DNA of 11,812 nt from CAZWVM01 sp964637705 (lineage in GTDB: Bacteria; UBA8481), in assembly GCA_964637705.1 (NCBI GenBank), contig CAZWVM010000111.1, positions 1-11,812 of the forward strand, in the 5' to 3' direction. The position numbers and the translations under genes are program-made. Below the pieces are notes generated by a model that did not search any database, was not told the origin of the DNA, and worked only from the letters and a program-made list of their open reading frames with translations. Positions 5,687 through 11,812 of the stretch are shown piece by piece. The stretch's first letter is position 1, and each line of letters opens with the position of its first letter.

Positions 5687-6458
5687 GCGTCCCATTCTCC
5701 GGCGCGGCCTCTCCGCGGTCAAGATGCTCCTGCCGATTCTTCTCGTTTCCTGTTCCGTCACCGCCCCCCACGAGGAACACTACATGCTTCGCTCGGAGTA
5801 TTACCGGGCGCTCGACGAGCAGCGACAGACGGCGGCGGCGGAGAAGGAGACCTTGCGGGAGAGGATCACGGGCATCCAGTCGGACCTCGCGAGGGAGGAG
5901 GGGCGGCGCATCCAGGTGGAGAACGAGGCCGAGGACCTCAGGCGGAACCTCCTCGCCACCCGCTCGCGCCTCGACGAGCGGACCGCGCAGGCGGAGCGCG
6001 ACGCCGCGGCGGCGCGGAAGGAGATGGAGACGGTGCTCCTCTCCATCGAACGCCTGAAGGAGGAGCTGGCCACGGCCCAGGCGGCGCTCGCGCGGCGGGA
6101 CGCGGAAATCGCGGATCTGCGCGCGCCCCGCGAGACCTCCACCGTCCTCCTTCCCGACGTCGCCTTCGCCCGCAACTCCTCGGCGCTGGCCCAGGCCCAG
6201 AAGGACCGTGTCCGCGCCCTCGCCGACGCCCTCACCCAGGCCTCTTACCTCAGCGTGGTGGGGCACGCCGAACCGACCGAGCGAGGGAACGCCTGGACCC
6301 TCTCCGCGCAGCGCGCCTCCGAGGTCGCCGCCTATCTCGCGTCCCAGCTCCGCCTCTCCCCCGCCAAGATCACCGTGGTCGGGAGAGGAACCGAGGGCCT
6401 GGCCGCGGCCGGGGCCGCGCCGAACCGGCGCGTCGAGATCATCGCGATCCAGCGCTGA
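5685..6458 (+). CDS. OmpA-domain lipoprotein with long coiled coil (Pal-like)
   Basis: Predicted outer-membrane lipoprotein of 257 residues that tethers the envelope to peptidoglycan. The N-terminus is a lipoprotein signal: basic RRGLSAVK, hydrophobic residues 14-21 and lipobox LVSC, with the lipidated Cys at 23. Residues about 40-148 are charged, Glu/Arg/Ala/Leu-rich heptad-like sequence, a predicted coiled coil spanning the periplasm. Residues 153-257 form an OmpA/MotB-type C-terminal domain: LLPDVAFARNSSAL, VVGHAEPTERGNAWTLSAQRASEVAAYL, then VVGRGTEG and NRRVEI. The usual GHTD is GHAE (Glu196 in place of the peptidoglycan-contacting Asp); the partner Arg210 remains. Start ATG 5685 is preferred because it supplies the basic n-region; ATG 5724 would leave none. 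RNase HII follows 11 bases downstream. It lacks Pal's short linker, so calling it pal itself is not warranted. Confidence 0.85.
   Translation: MRPILRRGLSAVKMLLPILLVSCSVTAPHEEHYMLRSEYYRALDEQRQTAAAEKETLRERITGIQSDLAREEGRRIQVENEAEDLRRNLLATRSRLDERTAQAERDAAAARKEMETVLLSIERLKEELATAQAALARRDAEIADLRAPRETSTVLLPDVAFARNSSALAQAQKDRVRALADALTQASYLSVVGHAEPTERGNAWTLSAQRASEVAAYLASQLRLSPAKITVVGRGTEGLAAAGAAPNRRVEIIAIQR
5694..5722 (-). promoter_or_regulatory. Candidate promoter for nadC-birA
   Basis: On the minus strand TTGACC (5722-5717, 5 of 6) is followed after 17 bases by GAGAAT (5699-5694, 4 of 6). Seven bases then lead to the nadC ATG at 5686, so the transcript should start at or next to the start codon. The promoter lies inside the 5' end of the lipoprotein gene. 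An alternative reading is that GGAG at 5700-5697 is a weak Shine-Dalgarno, but its 10-base spacing is poor. Confidence 0.5.
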
Positions 6459-6469
6459 GTCGAGCCTTC

Positions 6470-7102
6470 GTGCTGATCGCCGGCGTCGACGAGGCCGGGC
6501 GGGGCCCCGTCGTGGGTCCCATGGTCATCGCCGGCTTCGGGATCGACGAGGACCGGATTCCCGAGCTCGAAGCCCTCGGCGTCAAGGACTCCAAGAAGCT
6601 CTCACCGAAGAAGCGCGCCACGATCGGCGCCGCCCTGCGCGCGATGGGCGGCGTCTCGATCGAGGAGCGGGTGATCGCCCCCCCGGAAATCGACGCCGCG
6701 GTCTCGAATCGAAGCATCACCTTGAACGGGTTGGAGATCTCCGTGATCGCCGCGGTCCTCGATCGGATCCGCCCCGAGGTCGCCTTCATCGACCTCGTGG
6801 GCGTTTCGGAACAGCGCTTCGCCCTCTCGATCATGCGCCTGCTCACCTCTCCTCCCCGCCTCGTCTGCCGCGCCAAGGCCGACGCGACCTTCCTCGTCAC
6901 CGCCGCGGCCTCGATCCTCGCGAAGACGCGGCGGGACGCGGAGATCGAGCGGATCGGCGAGCGTTACGCGGACCGCTACGGTCCCGTCGGCTCGGGATAC
7001 CCGTCCGACCGGGTCACGATGGCCTTCGTGAAGGCGGCCGCGGCCGAGGAGGGGATCATCCGCCGGAGTTGGGGATCGGTCCGGCGCTCAGGCGACGCGT
7101 AG
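6470..7102 (+). CDS. rnhB: Ribonuclease HII, archaeal-type
   Basis: Cleaves the RNA strand of RNA-DNA hybrids and removes single ribonucleotides from DNA. 210 residues from GTG 6470. The four acidic metal ligands are visible: Asp7 and Glu8 in AGVDEAGRGPVVGPMVIAG, Asp108 in VAFIDLVG, and Asp138 in AKADATFLVTAAASILAK. VKDSKKLSPKKR (38-49) and the conserved Tyr177 in GSGYPSD are present. The motif wording (AGRGPVVGPMVIAG, AKADATF in place of the bacterial KGDAKS, GSGYPSD in place of YGFxxHKGYGT, and a short RRSWGSVRR tail) follows archaeal/eukaryal RNase HII, not bacterial RnhB. Base composition looks like the neighbours, so any transfer is old. It sits 11 bases after the lipoprotein gene with only a weak GAG upstream. 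Function is firm; the archaeal affinity is from motif memory and needs a tree. Confidence 0.93.
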   Translation: MLIAGVDEAGRGPVVGPMVIAGFGIDEDRIPELEALGVKDSKKLSPKKRATIGAALRAMGGVSIEERVIAPPEIDAAVSNRSITLNGLEISVIAAVLDRIRPEVAFIDLVGVSEQRFALSIMRLLTSPPRLVCRAKADATFLVTAAASILAKTRRDAEIERIGERYADRYGPVGSGYPSDRVTMAFVKAAAAEEGIIRRSWGSVRRSGDA

Positions 7103-7146
7103 GAACGGTCCGAACTCCCCTCCCTCACGAAAACCTCACAAACCGC

Positions 7147-7180
7147 TTGACTTCCCCCCGATCAAAAATATCCCGCGAGG
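7147..7180 (+). promoter_or_regulatory. Candidate promoter and ribosome site for the Pit gene
   Basis: The 82-base gap after rnhB contains TTGACT (7147-7152, 5 of 6 to the -35 consensus) and, downstream, a short A/T-rich patch (AAAAATAT, 7164-7171) that stands out against the GC-rich background. With 16-base spacing the -10 would be TATCCC (7169-7174), which is weak. GCGAGG at 7175-7180 lies four bases before the GTG start and could be a Shine-Dalgarno. If the -10 is right, that site falls close to the transcript 5' end. Confidence 0.4.
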
Positions 7181-7184
7181 CTCC

Positions 7185-8228
7185 GTGTCAACGCTACTGA
7201 TCATCTCGATCGCGGTGGTCCTCCTCGCGATCGTCTTCGACTTCGTCAACGGATTCCACGACGCCTCCAACATCGTCGCGACGATGATCGCCTCGCGGTC
7301 GGTGACGCCCGAGAAGGCCCTCGTCACGGCCGCGGTCTGCGAATTCCTGGGCCCCCTCATCTTCGGCACGGCGGTGGCCAAGACGATCGGCAAGGGACTC
7401 GTCTCCCCCGACGCCGTCGACGTCTACGTCATCTCCGCCGCGCTCCTCGGCGCCATCTTCTGGAACCTCCTCACCTGGTGGCTCGGCCTCCCCTCCTCCT
7501 CCAGCCATGCCTTGATCGGCGGCATCGCGGGAGCGGTGATCGCGGGACCCGGGCTCGCCCACCTCAACGTCGCCGGCTTCGTGAAGATCGTCATCGCTCT
7601 CGTGACCTCGCCGATCATCGGGATGGCGATCGGATTCGGCTTCATGAAGCTCTTCACTCACCTCTCGCGGGGCTTCACACCGAGGGCGAACGAGGGCTAC
7701 AAGAAGATCCAGTACTACTCTTCGATCGGGCTCGCGCTCTCGCATGGCGCCAACGACGCCCAGAAGTCGATGGGCATCATCACGATGGTGCTCATCCTCT
7801 ACCACAAGGGCACCGCGGCGGCGGACCCGGGGCACGCGATCCCGGATTACGTGGAGTCGTTCACCGTGCCCTTCTGGGTCATCGTCTCCTGCGCGCTGGC
7901 CATCGCGATGGGCACGGCGACCGGCGGCTGGTCGATCATCAAGACCGTGGGCTCGGGCATCTACAAGCTCCGCCCCATCCATTCCTTCTCCGCGCAATCC
8001 GCCTCCGCCTTCGTCATCATCGCCGCCTCACGCCTCGGTTTTCCCGTCTCGACGACGCACATCGTCTCGTCGTCGATCATGGGGGTCGGCAGCGCGGAGC
8101 GGATGAAGGCGGTGAAGTGGCACAAGGCCGGGGAGATCGTGGCGACGTGGTTCCTGACGATCCCCGCGGCCGCGATCGTGGCGGCGCTCACGCACGCCGC
8201 GCTCGTTACCCTGAGACAACTGATGTGA
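7185..8228 (+). CDS. pit: Inorganic phosphate transporter, PiT family
   Basis: Inner-membrane low-affinity phosphate transporter that carries metal-phosphate driven by a cation gradient. 347 residues, shorter than E. coli PitA (about 500) but typical of the compact PiT class paired with DUF47. The two inverted-repeat signatures are visible: NGFHDASNIVATMIAS (22-37) and LSHGANDAQKSMGII (185-199), each with the key Asp. Each half also carries a serine-rich motif followed by His, GLPSSSSHALIGG (101-113) and GFPVSTTHIVSSS (285-297). About ten hydrophobic segments are seen, with a cytoplasmic loop near 160-180. GTG start at 7185 follows GCGAGG and begins directly with a membrane helix. The DUF47 gene follows after 43 bases and is a recurrent partner. 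The cation (H+ or Na+) cannot be told from sequence. Confidence 0.95.
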   Translation: MSTLLIISIAVVLLAIVFDFVNGFHDASNIVATMIASRSVTPEKALVTAAVCEFLGPLIFGTAVAKTIGKGLVSPDAVDVYVISAALLGAIFWNLLTWWLGLPSSSSHALIGGIAGAVIAGPGLAHLNVAGFVKIVIALVTSPIIGMAIGFGFMKLFTHLSRGFTPRANEGYKKIQYYSSIGLALSHGANDAQKSMGIITMVLILYHKGTAAADPGHAIPDYVESFTVPFWVIVSCALAIAMGTATGGWSIIKTVGSGIYKLRPIHSFSAQSASAFVIIAASRLGFPVSTTHIVSSSIMGVGSAERMKAVKWHKAGEIVATWFLTIPAAAIVAALTHAALVTLRQLM

Positions 8229-8254
8229 CGATGACCTTCGGCCGCGGTCGGCGC

Positions 8255-8264
8255 GGAGAGAGGA
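8255..8264 (+). promoter_or_regulatory. Strong Shine-Dalgarno for the DUF47 gene
   Basis: GGAGAGAGGA ends seven bases before the ATG at 8272. It is the clearest ribosome site in the window and fixes the start of the DUF47 protein. It contrasts with the 5'-most genes nadC and DUF1015, which have none. Confidence 0.6.
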
Positions 8265-8271
8265 CGAGACC

Positions 8272-8886
8272 ATGGGACTGAAAGAGATGTTCTTCCCGAA
8301 GAAGCGCGACTTCTTCAAGATGATGCTGGACCACGCCGCGAAGACCGAGGAAGGCCTGCGCGCGCTGTACGAGTTCATGCAGGACCCCACCCCGGAGAAG
8401 GGGACGCGGGTCGAGAAGATCGAGGAGGAGGCCGACGAGTTGAGGCGCCTTCTCGTCACCGAGCTGAACGACTCCTTCGTCACGCCCATCGACCGCGAGG
8501 ATATCTACTCCATGACGAAGTCCGTCGACGACATGGTCGATTACGCCAAGTCCACGGTCGAGGAGGTCCGGCTCTTCAAAATCAAGCCGAACCAGTACCT
8601 CCTGAAGATGACCGAGGCGCTCGCCAACATGTCGGGGCTCCTCCGCGAGGCCATTTCTCTCATGCAGTCGAAGCCCCTTGCGGCCCACGACCTCGCGACC
8701 AAGGCCAAGAAGGCCGAGAACTTCATCGAGCACCGCTACCGCGAGGGGCTCGCCGAGCTCTTCCAGTCCGACGACGTGATGGAGGCCCTCAAGTACCGCG
8801 AGGTCTACCGCCATCTCTCCAACGCCGCCGACCACGGCGACCAGGCCGCCGACATCCTCCAGCACGTGGTGGTCAAGATCACCTGA
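8272..8886 (+). CDS. DUF47 / PhoU-like phosphate-transport accessory protein
   Basis: Cytoplasmic all-helical protein of 204 residues, the Pit-accessory type of the PhoU superfamily (TIGR00153-like). It starts with MFFPKKRDFFKMMLDHA, typical of DUF47 ('pk...fF.ll..ha'). Acidic helix motifs follow: EKIEEEADELRR (48-59), TPIDREDIYSMTKSVDDMVDY (71-91), AENFIEHRYREGL (148-160) and YREVYRHLSNAADHGDQAAD (175-194). In PhoU proteins the E/D-rich repeats bind metal clusters. Length agrees with the family's usual 200-220. Adjacent to pit on the same strand, 43 bases downstream and with a good Shine-Dalgarno, so the two are almost certainly co-transcribed. It most likely regulates or assembles the transporter. 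It is distinct from the PhoU of the high-affinity Pst system, none of whose genes is present here. Confidence 0.92.
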   Translation: MGLKEMFFPKKRDFFKMMLDHAAKTEEGLRALYEFMQDPTPEKGTRVEKIEEEADELRRLLVTELNDSFVTPIDREDIYSMTKSVDDMVDYAKSTVEEVRLFKIKPNQYLLKMTEALANMSGLLREAISLMQSKPLAAHDLATKAKKAENFIEHRYREGLAELFQSDDVMEALKYREVYRHLSNAADHGDQAADILQHVVVKIT

Positions 8887-8893
8887 CGCGCGG

Positions 8894-8927
8894 GGCCTCG
8901 CGCGCGCCGCGCCGCGCCGCGCGAGCC
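8894..8927 (+). terminator. GC-rich hairpin after the pit-DUF47 operon
   Basis: Arms GGCCTCGCGCG (8894-8904) and CGCGCGAGCC (8918-8927) can form a 10-bp stem with one bulged C and a 13-base loop, starting 8 bases after the DUF47 stop. The loop region consists of CCGCG units repeated with a 5-base period. There is no T-run, so this may be a non-canonical terminator or a 3'-end stabiliser. Confidence 0.5.
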
Positions 8928-8952
8928 TCGTGTAGTCTTCACCGGCCCCGTC

Positions 8953-8989
8953 TGCTATTGTCCATGACATGACGTGGCCTCGCCCAGGA
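8953..8989 (+). promoter_or_regulatory. Candidate extended -10 promoter and ribosome site for asnB
   Basis: TGCTATTGT (8953-8961) reads as an extended -10 element: TGn followed by TATTGT, 4 of 6 to consensus. No good -35 is seen 17 bases upstream, which extended -10 promoters can lack. Transcription would start near 8968, leaving a leader of about 30 bases. AGGA at 8986-8989, eight bases before ATG 8998, is a suitable Shine-Dalgarno. A small inverted repeat, TGTC-CAT-GACA, covers 8959-8969 at the expected transcription start. Confidence 0.42.
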
Positions 8990-8997
8990 TTCTTCTC

Positions 8998-10911
8998 ATG
9001 TGCGGCATAGCCGGCCTCTTCTCGGCCTCGCCCCTGCCGTCCTCGGCGCCCGCCTCACTCGCCCGGGCGCTCGCGGCCATGGTCCACCGCGGCCCGGACG
9101 GTGAGGGCGTCTTCGATGAGCCCGCGGATCGCCTGCGCATGGGCATGCGCCGCCTCTCGATCCAGGACCCCCTGAACGGCTGGCAGCCCGTCTACAGCGA
9201 GGACCGCTCCATCGCCGCCGTCTTCAACGGCGAGATCTACAACTACGTCGAGCTGCGCGACGAGTTGAAGGCGCTGGGGCACGTCATGGCCTCGAGCTCC
9301 GACACCGAGGTCCTCGTGCACCTGTACGAGGAGGAGGGGCCGGCCTTCCTCGAGCGCCTCAACGGCATGTTCGCGATCGCTCTGTGGGATGCCCGCGAGC
9401 GCCGCCTCCTCCTCGCGCGCGACCCCCTCGGCATCAAGCCGCTCTTCGTCCGCGTCACGGGCGGCGGCCCCTCGCTCGCCCTCGCCTTCGCCTCCGAGAT
9501 CACCGCGCTGGAGGAGTTGATGGACCCGCGGCCGCGGATCGACCCCGAGGGCGTCAAGCAGCTCCTCACCCTCGGCTACCCGTGGAACCCGCGGACGCTC
9601 TACGAGGGTGTGCGCGGGCTCCTGCCGGGCGAGCGGCTCGTCGTCGGCGTCGACGGGGGCGCGGAGTTCACCCGCTTCGAGTCCCGGGGGCTCTCCGTCG
9701 AACCGGCGCGAACGCCGGAGGAAGCTGTCGAGAGGGTCGATGCGGCCTTCCGCGCCGCGATCCGGCGCCAGTTGCGCAGCGACGTCCCCCTGGGCATCTT
9801 CCTCTCCGGCGGCCTCGATTCCGGGCTCGTCGCCGCCTACAGCCACGCGATCGATCCCTCACCGCGACCGGCTTTCTTCCTGGGATTCGCCGAAAAGAGC
9901 TACGACGAGGAGCCGCTCGCGGCCGCGACCGCCCGGCGGTGCGGGCTCGAGCTTCTGAAAACCGAGCTGCGCGCCGAGGAGATCGACTGGGAGAAGGCCC
10001 TGCGGCTCTACGACCAGCCCAACATGGACTTCTCCATCGTCAACTCGTGGGTCCTCTCCCGCTTCGCGCGCGAGCGCGTGAAGACGGTCCTGGGGGGCGA
10101 CGGCGGCGACGAGATCTTCGGCGGATACCAGACCTACCAGGCGAACCTCTGGGCCGAGCGTCTCTCGCCCGTTCCGCGGGCGTTCTGGCGGACCGTCGTC
10201 GCGGCGATGGAACGCTCCGGCGCCTCGTATCGCCGCATGAGCTGGGATTTCTTCCTCAAGTCCTTCTGCGGCGGCATGCTCGCGCCCGACCGGATCGCGC
10301 GACACCTCGCGTGGCGGCGGCTCTTCCGGCACGACGAGATTCACCGGATGATGCCGTGGCTGCGCGGCATCGCCCCGGAAGATCCGCTCGACGGCGCCGC
10401 GAAGGCTTACGGCCGGGTCATGACCCCCGGGCGTCTGCATCCCTTCCTCGCCCTCGACCAGGCGACCTACCTCGAGGGCGACACGCTCACCAAGACCGAC
10501 CGCGGCACGATGGCCGCCTCGCTCGAGGCGCGCGTGCCGCTCCTGGACCTCGAGCTCGTGGCCGCCGCGCGGGCCCTGCCGGAATCGCTCATCGCGACCT
10601 CCTTCAGGACCAAGGTGATCCTGAGAATCCTCGCGGACCGGATGCTGCCGCGGGAGGTGGCGCGCGCCCCGAAGGGCGGCTTCACGGCGCCCGTGCAGGT
10701 CTGGCTGAAGGAAGGCCGGATCCGGCGCGCGAACGAGCTCCTCACGCGGTTGAATCTCACGGCGGCCGGACTGAATCCCGACCCCGTCGTCTCCTGGTGG
10801 GAGGATCACCGCGCGGGACGGGCGAACCACGGCCGAAGGCTCTGGACCGTGGTCCAGCTCGTTGACTGGCTTCTGAGGCGCGGCTACAATCTCAGGGATT
10901 CCATCGCATGA
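8998..10911 (+). CDS. asnB: Asparagine synthase (glutamine-hydrolysing)
   Basis: Makes asparagine (or amidates another carboxylate) from aspartate, ATP and glutamine. 637 residues. The start must be ATG 8998, because the nucleophile Cys2 (MCGIAG) is exposed by removal of Met; the GTG at 8974 is rejected. N-terminal glutaminase domain about 2-190: RGPDGEG (31-37), FNGEIYN (77-83), SSDTE (100-104) and RDPLGIKPL (141-149). C-terminal synthetase domain: ATP-binding LSGGLDSG (269-276), SYDEEPLA (301-308), LGGDGGDEIFGGY (365-377) and TKTDRGTMAASLEARVPLLD (498-517). All active-site motifs are intact. Its stop overlaps the start of a GT2 glycosyltransferase as ATGA. AsnB-type enzymes also amidate sugars or peptides in surface-polysaccharide loci, so the substrate may not be aspartate here. 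Enzyme class is firm; substrate is less sure. Confidence 0.94.
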   Translation: MCGIAGLFSASPLPSSAPASLARALAAMVHRGPDGEGVFDEPADRLRMGMRRLSIQDPLNGWQPVYSEDRSIAAVFNGEIYNYVELRDELKALGHVMASSSDTEVLVHLYEEEGPAFLERLNGMFAIALWDARERRLLLARDPLGIKPLFVRVTGGGPSLALAFASEITALEELMDPRPRIDPEGVKQLLTLGYPWNPRTLYEGVRGLLPGERLVVGVDGGAEFTRFESRGLSVEPARTPEEAVERVDAAFRAAIRRQLRSDVPLGIFLSGGLDSGLVAAYSHAIDPSPRPAFFLGFAEKSYDEEPLAAATARRCGLELLKTELRAEEIDWEKALRLYDQPNMDFSIVNSWVLSRFARERVKTVLGGDGGDEIFGGYQTYQANLWAERLSPVPRAFWRTVVAAMERSGASYRRMSWDFFLKSFCGGMLAPDRIARHLAWRRLFRHDEIHRMMPWLRGIAPEDPLDGAAKAYGRVMTPGRLHPFLALDQATYLEGDTLTKTDRGTMAASLEARVPLLDLELVAAARALPESLIATSFRTKVILRILADRMLPREVARAPKGGFTAPVQVWLKEGRIRRANELLTRLNLTAAGLNPDPVVSWWEDHRAGRANHGRRLWTVVQLVDWLLRRGYNLRDSIA

Positions 10912-11812
10912 ATTCTCCTCTTTCCAGCGGTTCGCCCACGCCGGAGAACGACGCGCTCCGCGTCTCTCTCATCATCCCGGCCTTGAACGAGGAGGAGTCC
11001 CTTCCGCCGGTCGTCGACGAGGCCCTGAAGCAGGAATGCGTCGGCGAAGTCATCGTCGTGGACGACGGGTCGAACGACGCCACGGCGGATCGGGTCCTCG
11101 CGGCGTCCCGGCGCGACGCCCGCGTCAAGCTCTGCTCGCACCCGGTCCGGCGAGGCAACGGCGCGGCCGTCAAGACCGGCCTGATGCAGGACTCCTCCTG
11201 CGCCTGGGCGGCGGTCCTGGATGCCGACGGTCAGCATCCGCCGGCCTTGCTGACGGAGATGGTGAAGAAGCTCCGCGACGAGCACCTCGACATGGTCGTG
11301 GCCGCGCGCGACTTCCGAACGGCGGGCGGCGGCACGCCGCGCACGCTCTCGAACCGGTTCCTCTCCTGGTGCGGCTCGCTGATGCTCGGCGCCCCGGTCC
11401 CGGACATCACCTCCGGCTACCGCGTCGCAGACCGGGCCATCCTGAAGCGCTTCCACCGGCTCTACCCCGAGGGCTTCTCCTTCCCGCTGACCTCGACCGT
11501 TGCGTTCCTCCTCGCCGGGTATCGCGTCGGATTCGTCATGTATCCGGGCGCGAAGCGGTCGGGCGGCGCGAGCAAGATCTCCTTCCTGAAGGACGGACAG
11601 CGCTTCTTCATCATGCTTCTCCGCCTCTCGCTCTGGTGTCCTCTGCGGACCTTCCTGCTGCCCGCCGTGGCCTTCCTCACCCTGGGCTTCGCCATGACCC
11701 TGCGCACGGTGATCCTTTCGCAGGCCGTCGGCACGGGCGGCGTCCTCTTCATGATGCTCGGTCTCGCCTGCCTCTTCGGCGCGCTGATCCTCCAGCAGCT
11801 CGTCAACCTGCG
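10908..11812 (+). CDS. GT2 family glycosyltransferase, polyprenol-phosphate type (3' partial)
   Basis: Membrane-associated glycosyltransferase of the DPM1/ArnC-like GT2 group, which transfers a sugar from a nucleotide donor to a polyprenol phosphate or a glycan. 301 residues are visible before the window ends. Domains and motifs: VSLIIPALNEEESL (19-32), VIVVDDGSNDAT (48-59), RRGNGAAVKTGL (81-92, the usual N.G.g.A...G), metal-binding DAD in VLDADGQHP (103-111), PDITSGYRVADRAIL (165-179), and RSGGASKIS (217-225), comparable to 'R..G.SK' before the membrane. Two hydrophobic helices follow, about 248-270 and 277-300. ATG 10908 overlaps the asnB stop as ATGA. About 18 residues precede the first strand, which is slightly long. 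The true 3' end is outside the window. The sugar and acceptor cannot be assigned. Confidence 0.92.
   Translation, partial: MNSPLSSGSPTPENDALRVSLIIPALNEEESLPPVVDEALKQECVGEVIVVDDGSNDATADRVLAASRRDARVKLCSHPVRRGNGAAVKTGLMQDSSCAWAAVLDADGQHPPALLTEMVKKLRDEHLDMVVAARDFRTAGGGTPRTLSNRFLSWCGSLMLGAPVPDITSGYRVADRAILKRFHRLYPEGFSFPLTSTVAFLLAGYRVGFVMYPGAKRSGGASKISFLKDGQRFFIMLLRLSLWCPLRTFLLPAVAFLTLGFAMTLRTVILSQAVGTGGVLFMMLGLACLFGALILQQLVNL

Noticed and set aside
5687..5761. N-terminal extension of nadC upstream of 5686
   Set aside because: It would add an Arg-rich stretch not expected in the family, overlap the lipoprotein gene further and bury the candidate promoter. Start at 5686 gives normal length.
8902..8923. 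CCGCG/CGCGC tandem repeat as a repeat family or CRISPR-like element
   Set aside because: Only about three 5-base units within a hairpin loop, with no spacers or second copy in the window.
8974..8997. Earlier GTG start for asnB
   Set aside because: Class II glutaminase domains need Cys directly after the initiator Met, which only ATG 8998 provides.
9384..10865. 493-codon open frame overlapping asnB on the same strand
   Set aside because: Arg/Pro/Ala-rich shadow of asnB in another frame. All asnB motifs are in the frame starting at 8998.
1..11812. Mobile element, phage, toxin-antitoxin or defence island
   Set aside because: No transposase, integrase, terminal repeat, attachment site, toxin pair or defence gene family was recognised; nearly all genes are housekeeping or envelope functions.

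Overview
The window is G+C-rich throughout (by eye about two thirds or more), gene-dense, and bacterial. A LolA-like exported protein and a lipobox-bearing OmpA-domain lipoprotein point to a diderm (outer-membrane) bacterium. The phylum cannot be fixed from the sequence. No tRNA, rRNA, CRISPR array, insertion sequence or phage gene was seen, and no stretch of more than 300 bases lacks a gene. The content is mostly housekeeping, with several unusual details.

Layout. (1) 1-633, plus strand: 3' part of a sugar-type ABC transporter permease, whose left end is cut by the window. (2) 658-5686, minus strand, read right to left: nadC, birA, a divergent DUF1015 protein, aroB, a 58-residue membrane protein and a LolA-like periplasmic protein. 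The last three genes are joined by 4-base start/stop overlaps (TTGA, GTGA). A second promoter candidate sits between birA and the DUF1015 gene. (3) 5685-7102, plus strand: OmpA-like lipoprotein, then an RNase HII that looks archaeal rather than bacterial. (4) 7185-8886, plus strand: a PiT phosphate transporter and its DUF47/PhoU-like partner. (5) 8998-11812, plus strand: a glutamine-hydrolysing asparagine synthetase, overlapping by ATGA a GT2 glycosyltransferase with C-terminal membrane segments. The glycosyltransferase is cut by the right edge and was found by direct translation.

How the genes work together. nadC (NAD synthesis), birA (biotin attachment) and aroB (shikimate pathway) form a metabolic strand with envelope genes at its end. 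Pit and DUF47 are a classic phosphate-uptake pair. AsnB plus a polyprenol-phosphate-type glycosyltransferase suggests the start of a cell-surface glycan locus, though AsnB could equally be ordinary asparagine synthesis.

Points most worth checking: (a) nadC and the lipoprotein gene are divergent with start codons overlapping in a CATG, and each candidate promoter lies inside the other gene, so both transcripts would be nearly leaderless; (b) the DUF1015 gene also has a promoter placed for a leaderless transcript; (c) the DUF1015 protein keeps the fold signature but has lost the Asp-His-His of its hallmark ADGHHR motif; (d) the RNase HII is of archaeal type. I did not find a clearly new multi-gene system.
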